Under the pieces are notes generated by a model that did no database searches, was not told the origin of the DNA, and worked only from the letters and a program-made list of their open reading frames with translations. From the NCBI GenBank assembly GCA_030744095.1, contig JASLRF010000635.1, forward strand, positions 1 to 8,870: a stretch of 8,870 nt of DNA, in the 5' to 3' direction. A program made the position numbers and the translations under genes. Position 1 is the first letter of the stretch. Every line of letters starts with the position of its first letter. Below are positions 1 to 7,438 of the stretch, in pieces. Origin of the DNA: Pirellulaceae bacterium. GTDB taxonomy: Bacteria > Planctomycetota > Planctomycetia > Pirellulales > Pirellulaceae.

Positions 1-147
1 GCCGACCGCTGGTTAGATGGGGATTCGGTTCATGGCCTGCCCAAGGTCCGCGTGCAGAAGCTCGCGCTAAAGAAGAAGAAGAAGGCCAAGACGGAAGAGG
101 GCGAGGGTGAGGGCGAGGCCGCGGCCGAGGACATCGCCAAGACGTAG
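1..147 (+). CDS. C-terminal tail of an unidentified protein (5' end outside the window)
   Basis: Frame 1 is open from the first base and closes with TAG at 145-147, giving 48 residues. The tail begins [12 protein letters not shown], continues with a run of five lysines (about residues 24-28) and then a glutamate/glycine/alanine-rich stretch, and ends DIAKT. A Lys-rich patch followed by an acidic low-complexity tail is typical of a disordered C-terminus and does not identify a family. The codons (GCC, GAG, AAG) match the GC-rich usage of the neighbours. It is on the same strand as the racemase gene, whose chosen start lies 106 bp downstream, so the two could be co-transcribed. I do not recognise the protein. 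The frame is convincing but the product is unknown. Confidence 0.6.
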   Translation, partial: ADRWLDGDSVHGLPKVRVQKLALKKKKKAKTEEGEGEGEAAAEDIAKT

Positions 148-165
148 AATCGCCCGGAGAACCTC

Positions 166-203
166 TCTGGACGCGTTCAACAAGTCTGGACGCGTTCAAC
201 AAG
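166..203. repeat. Perfect 19-bp tandem duplication in the larA leader
   Basis: The 19-mer TCTGGACGCGTTCAACAAG occurs at 166-184 and again, with no spacer and no mismatch, at 185-203. It lies between the stop of the upstream gene (147) and the larA start (254). A 19-bp unit is not a multiple of three, which fits non-coding sequence and argues against a larA start upstream of it. The exact identity suggests a recent slippage or duplication event. No regulatory role can be shown from the sequence alone. Confidence 0.9.
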
Positions 204-253
204 CTGCTGACCTTCACTTTCTCTTTCCCTCGCTTGTTTTTGGGAATTCCTGT

Positions 254-1525
254 ATGCGCGTGCGTCTCGAGTATGGCCGAACAGGGTTGGACGTTGAATT
301 GCCGGACGACAGGCCGGTCCGCACGTTAGCCTACAAGGACGCGCCGCCACTGGACGACCCGGACGCCGTCATTCGCCGGGCCTATGCCGCGCCCATCGAG
401 ACACCGCCTCTGGAGGAGATCGCCCATCGTCGCAGTGATGCCTGCATCGTAATCTGCGACATCACGCGGCCGGTTCCCAACGAGCTGATTTTGCGGCCAA
501 TGCTCGAAACGCTCGAGGCCAGTGGAATCGCGCGGCAAGACATCTTGATTTTGATTGCCACCGGCCTGCACCGTCCCAACGAAGGCGAAGAGCTGGTTGA
601 AATTGTCGGTCGAGAGATTGCCGAGAGCTATCGGATCGAAAACCACCATGGCCAAATTCTCGAAGAACACACGCACCTTGGTGATAGCCCGCGCGGCGTT
701 CCGATCTGGATCGATTCACGCTACATCGAAGCTGATCTGAAAATCACGGTGGGCCTGATTGAACCTCACCTGATGGCAGGTTTTTCAGGTGGCCGCAAGC
801 TGATTTGCCCCGGCATTGCAGCACTGGAGACCGTCAAAGTTTGGCATGGTCCGGATTTTCTGGAGAGTCCCAACGCGGATTGTGGGATCCTGCAAGACAA
901 TCCTGTCCACGAAGAGAACAGTTGGATCGCTAAGAAGGCCGGCTGTGATTTTATCGCCAACGTGGTCATCGACGCCCAACGTCGGCCACTCGCATTCGTT
1001 GCCGGCGACATGGAAGCAGCGTTCCTCAAGGGAGTTGAATTCGTCCGCAGCGTCGTCACCGACACGATTCCCCAAGCCGTCGATATTGTCGTCACCAGCT
1101 GTGCGGGATATCCTTTGGACACGACCTTCTACCAGGCAGTCAAAGGCCTGACGGGCGCGCTCCCCATCGTCAAACAAGGCGGCACGATCATCCTGGCCGC
1201 CAGCCTGAGCGAAGGCATCGGCAGTCCGGAGTTCCAGAGCCTGTTCCTGGACAATCCCTCTCTGGAAGTGTTCATGGAACGCATCTTGGGCAAAGACTAT
1301 TTTGTCATGGACCAGTGGCAACTTGAAGAGTTGGCCAAGGTCTGTCGCAAAGCGAAAGTCAAGATCGTCAGCGATGGCCTGGCACCAGAGACAATCAACA
1401 GACTCTTCGTCGAATCCGCACCCTCGGTCGAAGCAGCGCTGGCCAAGTCGATTGACGAGTATGGCCAAACCGCAACCGTCGCCGTAATCCCCAAAGGCCC
1501 CTACGTGCTATCGCAAATCGCCTAG
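254..1525 (+). CDS. larA: LarA-family nickel-dependent lactate racemase / 2-hydroxyacid racemase
   Basis: Encodes 423 residues, about the length of the characterised lactobacillar LarA, a cytoplasmic enzyme that racemises D/L-lactate with a nickel pincer cofactor. Key residues are visible: a DITRP motif near 69-73, His106 in ATGLHRP, His172 in EPH, Lys182 in SGGRK (covalent cofactor anchor), His198 in VWHG (Ni ligand) and the Y293-x3-K297 pair in FYQAVKG. From memory, the L. plantarum residues H108, H174, K184 and H200 have the same spacing, offset by two. The ATG at 254 is chosen because it gives the family-like N-terminus MRVRLEYG; the frame is open upstream from 107, but that part is arginine-rich and crosses a tandem duplication. 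No clear Shine-Dalgarno is seen. The cofactor genes larB, larC and larE are not in the window. LarA homologues also act on other 2-hydroxyacids, so the substrate is uncertain; the BMC gene downstream makes lactate plausible. Confidence 0.88.
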   Translation: MRVRLEYGRTGLDVELPDDRPVRTLAYKDAPPLDDPDAVIRRAYAAPIETPPLEEIAHRRSDACIVICDITRPVPNELILRPMLETLEASGIARQDILILIATGLHRPNEGEELVEIVGREIAESYRIENHHGQILEEHTHLGDSPRGVPIWIDSRYIEADLKITVGLIEPHLMAGFSGGRKLICPGIAALETVKVWHGPDFLESPNADCGILQDNPVHEENSWIAKKAGCDFIANVVIDAQRRPLAFVAGDMEAAFLKGVEFVRSVVTDTIPQAVDIVVTSCAGYPLDTTFYQAVKGLTGALPIVKQGGTIILAASLSEGIGSPEFQSLFLDNPSLEVFMERILGKDYFVMDQWQLEELAKVCRKAKVKIVSDGLAPETINRLFVESAPSVEAALAKSIDEYGQTATVAVIPKGPYVLSQIA

Positions 1526-1570
1526 TGCTCTGTCAAGACTAAGAAGTAGGGTTGTCGAACTTGATTGTCG

Positions 1571-1620
1571 TGGTTCGCTCCGAGAACTAAACGAATCGAT
1601 CGCGAGCGATCAACGACTAT
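1571..1620. repeat. Decayed copy of an intergenic palindromic repeat
   Basis: This lies in the 170-bp gap between larA and the BMC gene. TCGCTC (1575-1580) can pair with GAGCGA (1604-1609). The stretch aligns with the stronger palindrome at 2530-2571: both have CTCCG-GAAC, a TAAACnAAT-like loop, an arm containing GAGCGA, and then the tail CAACGAYTAT. The inner stem is degraded here. I infer two diverged copies of one dispersed element. The rest of 1526-1695 shows no gene, no clear promoter and no obvious Shine-Dalgarno before 1696. Confidence 0.55.
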
Positions 1621-1695
1621 TTCGCCAGGCGAACATTCTTCTTCGACCCCAAAACCGAAACTGGATGTGGCACAAGGGTACAGCTGCCAATCCTA

Positions 1696-2415
1696 GTGAC
1701 CTATAGTTTAGGACACGGATCGCGAAACGGGAACGCGCCGGCTGTCTTGCCACTCGATGCGGATGCAATCGTGAACGACGCGCTGGGAATGCTGGAAACG
1801 ACGGGCTACACGCCTGCCATGGTCGCGCTGGACGCGATGGAGAAATCCGCAGACATTCGCGTCATCCAGGCCGAGATTAACGACTTCTTGGGGATCATCA
1901 TCAAACTTTCCGGTTCCCCAGACCAGCTCAACACAGCGCTCGACACGGGATATCGCATCGCTGCCGGCATGGGCGGCCAACCGGTCAAGGATGTGATCAA
2001 CCGGCCCGATTCTGGAGCCTGGAAAGCGATCGAGAGTCCCTCAGAAAACAACCCGCTCATCCAACAAGACGTCGTTCACTTTCCAACGGCAGCCACCAAG
2101 AACCAGAAAAACAGTTTGGAGCAATCAACCGTGACACAAACCACATCCTTCGCCCTCGGCTTTATTGAGACCCAGGGGTTCACCGCGGTGTTTGAAGCGA
2201 TCGACACAGCCTGCAAGGCAGCCAGCGTCGAAGTCGTGGGCAAGGAGAAACTTGGTGGCGGTTATGTCACAGTCGTCATCAAGGGGGATGTCGCCGCGGT
2301 CAACGCAGCCATCGAAGCAGCCAGGTGCAAAGTCGACGGACTGGGAACTCTGATCGCCGCACACGTGATCCCGCGACCAAGCCAGTCCGTGTTGTCGCTG
2401 TTGCCGAAAGTGTAG
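1696..2415 (+). CDS. Tandem-domain bacterial microcompartment (BMC) shell protein
   Basis: Encodes 239 residues with two BMC-type domains. Domain 2 (about 152-230) is textbook PF00936: ALGFIETQG, KEKLGGGYVTVVIKGD, then HVIPRPSQ. Domain 1 (about 28-112) begins ALGMLETTG and ends near VINRPDSG, but its pore-loop region reads INDFLG instead of the usual K-x-GGG pattern. A roughly 40-residue linker rich in N, Q, T and S separates them, and about 27 extra residues precede domain 1. Two domains in one chain suggests a BMC-T-type trimer forming a pseudohexameric tile of a protein compartment shell. No iron-sulfur cysteine like that of PduT is evident (only C173 and C211). The start is a GTG with no clear ribosome binding site; the next in-frame ATG falls inside domain 1, so GTG is preferred. 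No BMC-P, BMC-H or core enzyme gene is adjacent. The family call is firm; the compartment's reaction is unknown. Confidence 0.88.
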   Translation: MTYSLGHGSRNGNAPAVLPLDADAIVNDALGMLETTGYTPAMVALDAMEKSADIRVIQAEINDFLGIIIKLSGSPDQLNTALDTGYRIAAGMGGQPVKDVINRPDSGAWKAIESPSENNPLIQQDVVHFPTAATKNQKNSLEQSTVTQTTSFALGFIETQGFTAVFEAIDTACKAASVEVVGKEKLGGGYVTVVIKGDVAAVNAAIEAARCKVDGLGTLIAAHVIPRPSQSVLSLLPKV

Positions 2416-2529
2416 TTCAGCACATTGCCCTGGTTCGCGGAGAGGCTGTGAATTAATCGAGTTTCAATCAAGTAGGCCGGATCAAGCTCAGCGCAGTTCG
2501 AGCTCAGAATGGGTCAAAGCGTTGGTATT

Positions 2530-2561
2530 GCTCCGCGAACCTAAACTAATGTTCGCGGAGC
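2530..2561. repeat. Strong palindrome between convergent genes (dispersed repeat, possible terminator)
   Basis: GCTCCGCGAAC (2530-2540) and its exact reverse complement GTTCGCGGAGC (2551-2561) flank a 10-nt AT-rich loop (2541-2550), giving an 11-bp perfect stem. It lies in the 217-bp gap (2416-2632) where the BMC gene and the polyferredoxin gene converge, so it could stop transcription from both sides. Neither side carries a T-run, so it is not a classic intrinsic terminator. A lone arm GTTCGCGGAG also occurs at 2433-2442. The rest of this gap shows no gene. Confidence 0.7.
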
Positions 2562-2632
2562 GAACAACGATTATGACGGAGAAGCGACACAGCGGCCGGT
2601 GAAACGAATCAGGTGTGACGGCCACTCTTGCT

Positions 2633-5113
2633 CTACGGAAGCCCAAACGGATTCTCTGAATCGATTGGGGCCGACTGCGTTTCCGCTTTGGATTCACTTC
2701 CAAGTTCCGGCACGAAATAGGAACCGCTCGCCGAGTCGCTACGGTGCTGCTCGTCTTGTCGTCTCTTCTCGATCTTACGCAACTTCAAATAGGATCCCCT
2801 TTGCAGCCGATCTTCCCTGCCGGTTCCAGCCTCGACGACGATCGCAGATCCATCCAGGAGATGCTTATTCTTGCCGTTGTCCAAGTGGCAACGCATTTGG
2901 CACAAGCCGCAACCGACGCACTTGTCTGGCAAGACGACTGGTGCCAAGAAGCCAGACGCTTCGATCGGGAGGCCGTCGTCGTCGAGCTGCGTGTGAACCC
3001 GAGTGAACTCGATCGCACCGTAGCCAGCCTTTTCGCATTCATCCACACACAATTGACAAGCTTCGCGATTGGCCAACGGCAAACACGTCTGCTGGTTGAC
3101 AATCGCCAGGCCCATTCGCGCGACCCGTTTTTCTTCCATGGGCAACGGGCGAATCGCCCCGGTGGGGCAGACCTGCCCGCAAGCATTACAGCTTGGCGCA
3201 CAGCCCGCCCAATCGGCATTCACCAGCGGCGTCCAGAGCCCTTCAAATCCCTGCTGAAATCCTTCCGGATGCAGCACGTTGTTCGGGCAGGCTTTGAAGC
3301 ATTCGCCGCAGCGGATGCACAGCTGCAGAAAGTCCTGTTCAGGAACACTACCTGGCGGGCGAACGGGAACGATGGCGTCTGACTCGGATAGCCGCGCGCC
3401 CGTTGCCTTGGTGGCCGCGGCGATTGCGCCACCACCGGCTATAGCGGCGGCGGCACCAGCGGCCAGAGACAGGAAACCACGCCGCCCCAACGATGTCTCG
3501 CCCGCCGGCAGGTCATTTGCAACCTTCAACTCGACCAGGTTCCAGCGTTCAACGAATTTGATGGCATGCGTTGGACAGACGCCGCCGCAAGTCTGGCAAA
3601 ACGTACAATCGGTAACGCGCGTGGTGAAGTCTGGTTTGATGGCGTCGAATGGACAGATCTCGATGCACTTATTGCAGTTGATGCAAGTCGATTCGACTTT
3701 CCTTTCGGTCACGCGAAACAGGTTGCCGAGCGAAAATACCGCGCCGCTGGGGCACACATATTTGCACCAGAACCTGGGACGCAAGAAACCCAATCCAAGA
3801 ATCAAGGCGAACAGAACGACGGAAAAGACCTGCCCGGTGTTGATCGCAGGGACTAAGTGCCAACCTCGCATTGCGCCGCTCTGCAGGGGCTCAGCTAAAA
3901 AGAGTGCGGCCCGCGTGAACACGGGAATCGCCGCCACAAAGCCGGACACCAACACGCCAAACAGGGCGGAGACCAACGTGCCGGCCAACAGGTAGTATTT
4001 TAGGTGCACCCACCAACCGTCGTCGGGCACGCGGAGACGTTTCACCCGACTGGCCACAGCCCAATCAAACAGGTCGATTACGGTTCCCAGCGGGCAAAGG
4101 TATCCACAAAAGCCGCGTGGAATCAGCACGCAGACAATCAAGATCGCGGCTGCGCCGCTTAGCGACCAAACCCAGCTGCGCGCGGCGAGCGCCGTCGACA
4201 AACTTACCAGCGGGTCGATCATCAAGAAAAGTTCGGCCGGCAAGCGTTCTTTGATCGCCAGGTCATCCGCATAGTGAGACGGCCAGCGAGTGGGGTCTTG
4301 GTCGCACAGAGCCCACTGACCGTTGCCAATCAGAAACGCATCAAACTCGACGGCGGTCAGGGCGTCCACAGGTACCAAAGCGGCGCGACGTGGTTCGGCC
4401 CGAGCCAGTGAGAAGACAGCCGCATCCGCGATGGACGTCTGTCCAACGTCGCTAATAACATACACGTGCCCGCCAGGTTGGACAGGAATCTCGACGTCCC
4501 GCGTATGCGAAAAGCGAAACTCACCATCCTCTTGATCAAACTCGGCGAACTTCCAACCAACAGAACGCACGCCTTCGGCCGCGGGTCGCGCGCTATATGG
4601 CCAACAGACATAGAAGAACAGCACCAAGAACAGGATCAGGCAAGTCACCTGAACGACGCGGCGGAGCGGCGAAGACAGCACCGAATGTCCGAACCACTTG
4701 AGTAGTAGACGAATGTGGCCTGGATTGCCGGTAACGCGATTCGCAAACCACGCAGCCGGTAGCACGCGACGGGCCAATCGGACGACCGGTGCAGTCGGTG
4801 TCAGCGTTTCCTTGGCCTTCTTCTTGCGCAAGAATGGAACGTACCAATCCAGACGCATCGCGTCGGCAGTGCTCACCGTGGAAAACAAACCGGTCACGAC
4901 CAGCAGTCCACCGATGGCCAGCAACGTCATCGCTGCGACCATGCCAATCAACCATGAACTGCTCTGCGCGGCAGATGCAGCGAGCCAGTCCAACTGCCAA
5001 TTTGCCGCAACGGCTTGACGCCGCGCAACGACGAAGCAGACCACACCCAGCAGCATCAGGACAACGCCCATGACGCGTCGTCGCACTGACGGTCCACCAC
5101 CTGCGGACGTCAT
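2633..5113 (-). CDS. Membrane polyferredoxin, NapH-like and NapG-like halves fused
   Basis: 826 residues. Likely membrane helices lie at about 13-31, 53-77, 151-172, 314-332, 371-396 and 427-444, with a roughly 140-residue loop (173-313) predicted outside the cytoplasm. NapH/NosR-type motifs GFCGYLCP (C336, C340) and FWCKYVCP (C450, C454) follow helices 4 and 6. Two [4Fe-4S] motifs come next (C477/480/483/487 and C503/506/509/513). A twin-arginine segment (RRGFLSLAAG, from 544) plus a hydrophobic stretch to about 568 leads into a NapG-like part with four more cluster motifs (C599-609, C638-649, C677-693, C732-742). The spacings C-x8-C-x2-C-x3-C and C-x3-C-x2-C-x3-C in this part resemble NapG. 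Role inferred: electron wire across the membrane between quinol or cytoplasmic donors and the flavoprotein encoded just upstream, whose stop it overlaps by 4 nt (ATGA). No nitrate or nitrous-oxide reductase is nearby, so I give no nap or nos symbol. Confidence 0.85.
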   Translation of the reverse strand: MTSAGGGPSVRRRVMGVVLMLLGVVCFVVARRQAVAANWQLDWLAASAAQSSSWLIGMVAAMTLLAIGGLLVVTGLFSTVSTADAMRLDWYVPFLRKKKAKETLTPTAPVVRLARRVLPAAWFANRVTGNPGHIRLLLKWFGHSVLSSPLRRVVQVTCLILFLVLFFYVCWPYSARPAAEGVRSVGWKFAEFDQEDGEFRFSHTRDVEIPVQPGGHVYVISDVGQTSIADAAVFSLARAEPRRAALVPVDALTAVEFDAFLIGNGQWALCDQDPTRWPSHYADDLAIKERLPAELFLMIDPLVSLSTALAARSWVWSLSGAAAILIVCVLIPRGFCGYLCPLGTVIDLFDWAVASRVKRLRVPDDGWWVHLKYYLLAGTLVSALFGVLVSGFVAAIPVFTRAALFLAEPLQSGAMRGWHLVPAINTGQVFSVVLFALILGLGFLRPRFWCKYVCPSGAVFSLGNLFRVTERKVESTCINCNKCIEICPFDAIKPDFTTRVTDCTFCQTCGGVCPTHAIKFVERWNLVELKVANDLPAGETSLGRRGFLSLAAGAAAAIAGGGAIAAATKATGARLSESDAIVPVRPPGSVPEQDFLQLCIRCGECFKACPNNVLHPEGFQQGFEGLWTPLVNADWAGCAPSCNACGQVCPTGAIRPLPMEEKRVARMGLAIVNQQTCLPLANREACQLCVDECEKAGYGAIEFTRVHTQLDDDGLPIEASGFLAPVVLPDKCVGCGLCQMRCHLDNGKNKHLLDGSAIVVEAGTGREDRLQRGSYLKLRKIEKRRQDEQHRSDSASGSYFVPELGSESKAETQSAPIDSENPFGLP

Positions 5114-6393
5114 GGCGAGCCCTTGGCCAACGCTTTGGCAGTCGCGTTCACAATCGCCTGTGACGTAATTGTGGCGCGGCTCGTCGCGTCGATTCCTTGC
5201 ACAGACTGCTTCTCCAGAACTTGGCGAGGCGTGTCGGTGAGCGCCGCATAAAACTGTTTTTCGCGATGTTTGATCACCTTGACGGCGGTCATCTGCCCGT
5301 TGGCCACGCGAACTTCAACCTCTAAACTCCCGACGTACGCCATGCTCGAGGCTCTGTAAGTGCCATCGGCAACTCGTGCGACGTTGGCTTGGTCGAACAG
5401 CTTGATCGCCTCAATGCTGTCTCTGGCGCGACCCTGGTAGCGGATGCCGTGATCCTTGTTTTGAGCGTCCTTCACGTCGAGAACTTTCTGATAGTAGTCA
5501 ATCGCCCGGGAGAGCCGTCCCGCGGCGCGACACGCATCACCGGCCAGTAGATACGCCTCGTGCGGCTTGCCAATCTTGGCAAACGCTTCGGCCAGCCGTT
5601 GCGCCTTGTCCGTTTCTCCCATGTCACCGTACAGTTTGACGGCCTGCAGCGGCAAACGATTTGAAGCCAACATGTCCAGCCCCATCTTCCTATTCCCCAT
5701 TCGCCAATAACATTCGCCCAAGAGGACACTGTTCATTTCGCCTTTGCCAATTTTGGCTTGGTGAAACCAAAACGCCGCACGCGGATAATCCTGAAACAAC
5801 TGAAAGTACATCGTGCCGAGCGTCTTCATGTCACGCTGCAACAACACGGGGTCCTTCTCGTGAAGCGTCATCTCGTGGTGAACCAACCGCACACCCGAAC
5901 GCCAACGGCCGGGATTTGGATTGATCACATCCCACATGTATTGACCGATGTTCTTCTGATTGTTCCAACCTTTGCTGGGCGGCTTCAGCGGCCAGGACAG
6001 ATCGAGTGATTTGGGATAAGTCAGCGGTGTTGCTGCAAACCAATCAGGTGGCGTACGTCCGACCTTGTCGATCAGCTGAAGAACCTGAGAACGAGTGCGG
6101 ATGCCCGATGCGCCCGAGACATTCGGCTCGTCAGAAAATGGGGTCAAGACGAACCGCTTGCCTTTCATGGTCACGGCATGAACCTTGTCGAAGGAATACG
6201 TCCGCACCAAGGTCCGAGTGCCAATCTTGATCTCAATGTCGAATTCCTTGTCCGCCTTCCGAATCGCCTTGACCGTTCCTTCCGCCTTGGCACCGCTGAG
6301 GAACTCAACGATGTCCGCCGCAGCACACCAGCCTGATGACATCAAGCCAGCGATGCAGAAGACGACCGCAAATGTGGGTGCGCGTGGTATCAA
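5110..6393 (-). CDS. Secreted TPR protein with C-terminal FMN_bind domain (predicted flavinylated)
   Basis: 427 residues. Residues 1-26 form a signal peptide (hydrophobic FAVVFCIAGLM, likely cleavage after AAA26); the WC at 22-23 is not a proper lipobox. Residues 27-85 look like a small beta-rich domain, and about 185-335 look like TPR-type helical repeats (YPRAAFWF, PHEAYLLAGD, LSRAIDYYQKVL). Residues about 340-424 form an FMN_bind domain (DGTYRAS, VEVRVANGQMTAVKV) ending with D402-x2-S405-R-A-T408-I-T-S. Thr408 is the predicted phosphoester-linked FMN site, as in RnfG, NqrC and NosR; Arg406 replaces the usual Gly. The start is TTG, 4 nt after the apbE stop, with AAGAAGG about 9 nt upstream; no ATG exists before residue 18. 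The upstream neighbour ApbE is the enzyme that would attach FMN, and the downstream polyferredoxin is the likely electron partner. Probably periplasmic. Confidence 0.82.
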   Translation of the reverse strand: MIPRAPTFAVVFCIAGLMSSGWCAAADIVEFLSGAKAEGTVKAIRKADKEFDIEIKIGTRTLVRTYSFDKVHAVTMKGKRFVLTPFSDEPNVSGASGIRTRSQVLQLIDKVGRTPPDWFAATPLTYPKSLDLSWPLKPPSKGWNNQKNIGQYMWDVINPNPGRWRSGVRLVHHEMTLHEKDPVLLQRDMKTLGTMYFQLFQDYPRAAFWFHQAKIGKGEMNSVLLGECYWRMGNRKMGLDMLASNRLPLQAVKLYGDMGETDKAQRLAEAFAKIGKPHEAYLLAGDACRAAGRLSRAIDYYQKVLDVKDAQNKDHGIRYQGRARDSIEAIKLFDQANVARVADGTYRASSMAYVGSLEVEVRVANGQMTAVKVIKHREKQFYAALTDTPRQVLEKQSVQGIDATSRATITSQAIVNATAKALAKGSP

Positions 6394-6397
6394 GCTG

Positions 6398-7438
6398 TTA
6401 GACCTTCTTATGAATAGGAAACCCGGGGCTTGTCCACGTCTGACCGTTTTTTGTCACAAACAGGGCATCAACTCCAGGAGTCTCGGTGACGAGCTGTCGC
6501 CCGGCGTCGAATCCCATCACAAATGTCGCCGTTGATAGCGCGTCTGCGGCGAGCCCCGATTCGGCGACGATCGATACACTGGCCAATTCGGATGCCGACC
6601 GACCCGAGTGTGGATCGAACAGGTGGTGCGTCGTGAACGACTTGTCAAAGCTGGTGGCATAGTCGCCCGAGGTTGCCAGGCAACGTCCGGCTAGATTAGC
6701 GATGGCGACAAAGGCGTCGGCGTGTCTAGGATGTTGGATACCGACATTCCAGCCATCGCCATCCGAGCCTTGGCCCAACGCGCCAAACTCGCCGGTGTCG
6801 ATTAACGCTTGATCGACACCATGTCGCCGCAAGGCCTCAGTCGCGCGATCGGCGGCGTAGCCTTGCGCGATTCCGTTCAAAGTGACCGCCGTGCCGGATC
6901 GCAGCAACTGGATTCGCCTTTCGGTAACTTCCACATGTCGCCAGTCGACCCGCCGGCACGCTGAGGCGATTTCGGCAGCCGTTGGTTGCGCCCCGCGGGA
7001 ATGTGCTTGCCAATAGGATTGCCACAACGGCTCAACGGTGACGTCAAATGCTCCCTGCGTCCGTTGTGACATCGCCGCTGCCGCTTCCAAGACTTCGATC
7101 AAATAGGGATGCGGATCGTCGCACCGGCCATCTCGATTCAAACGGCATAACTGACTCTCGGGCCGGTAGATGCTCATCACCTGTTCGACCGTTTCCAGTT
7201 CGGAAAACGCAGCCTCCAAGGCGGCTGAGGCGATGGCGGTATCTTGGTGTAGTGCCGTCATCGTCACTGTCGAACCAAGGGCCCAAGACTTCCGTTTCAC
7301 GCGGCACAACGCACCGGTTCGAAAGTCATCTAGACCGTTGTTCTGGTGAAACTTCGAGACCAGCAGGGGCGAGGTGACGGCCAGGCTGGCACTGCCTGAA
7401 GCCAAATACAAGAATCGACGGCGGGGAATACACGACAT
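6398..7438 (-). CDS. apbE: ApbE family FAD:protein FMN transferase
   Basis: 346 residues, a normal length for the family. The N-terminus has a Tat-like signal, PRRRFLYLASG (residues 5-15), followed by a hydrophobic run to about 27, so the enzyme is likely exported folded or membrane-anchored. Family motifs appear in order: SIYRPESQLCRLN (89-101), GAFDVTVEPLW (129-139), LNGIAQGYAAD (187-197), DTGEFGALG (214-222), ATSGDY (255-260), HHLFDPHSGR (271-280) and ADALSTA (298-304, Mg/FAD site region). ApbE splits FAD and attaches FMN to a Thr in target FMN_bind domains; the obvious target is the product of the next gene, whose start lies 4 nt past this stop. The ATG at 7438 is chosen because it places the twin-arginine signal at the N-terminus. 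The frame stays open upstream to a TGA at 7739-7741, but that part belongs to a separate broken gene. Confidence 0.9.
   Translation of the reverse strand: MSCIPRRRFLYLASGSASLAVTSPLLVSKFHQNNGLDDFRTGALCRVKRKSWALGSTVTMTALHQDTAIASAALEAAFSELETVEQVMSIYRPESQLCRLNRDGRCDDPHPYLIEVLEAAAAMSQRTQGAFDVTVEPLWQSYWQAHSRGAQPTAAEIASACRRVDWRHVEVTERRIQLLRSGTAVTLNGIAQGYAADRATEALRRHGVDQALIDTGEFGALGQGSDGDGWNVGIQHPRHADAFVAIANLAGRCLATSGDYATSFDKSFTTHHLFDPHSGRSASELASVSIVAESGLAADALSTATFVMGFDAGRQLVTETPGVDALFVTKNGQTWTSPGFPIHKKV

Noticed and set aside
107..253. Possible 49-residue N-terminal extension of LarA from an upstream start at 107
   Set aside because: It overlaps the end of the upstream gene, is arginine-rich, crosses the 19-bp tandem duplication, and the family N-terminus matches the ATG at 254.
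785..1468. 227-codon open frame on the minus strand inside larA
   Set aside because: It is antisense to a gene with complete family motifs and shows no recognisable domain; it is a shadow of codon bias.
2530..2561. Classic rho-independent terminator
   Set aside because: The stem is strong but neither strand has a following T-run; it is better called a dispersed palindrome that may still block transcription.
2744..3995. Long plus-strand open frames (212 and 238 codons) opposite the polyferredoxin
   Set aside because: They are antisense to cysteine motifs that are clearly real, have no signature of their own, and overlap each other in different frames.
2633..5113. Naming the polyferredoxin napH/napG or nosR
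   Set aside because: No napA, napB or nosZ is nearby, the FMN domain is on a separate protein, and the fused architecture does not match the standard genes.
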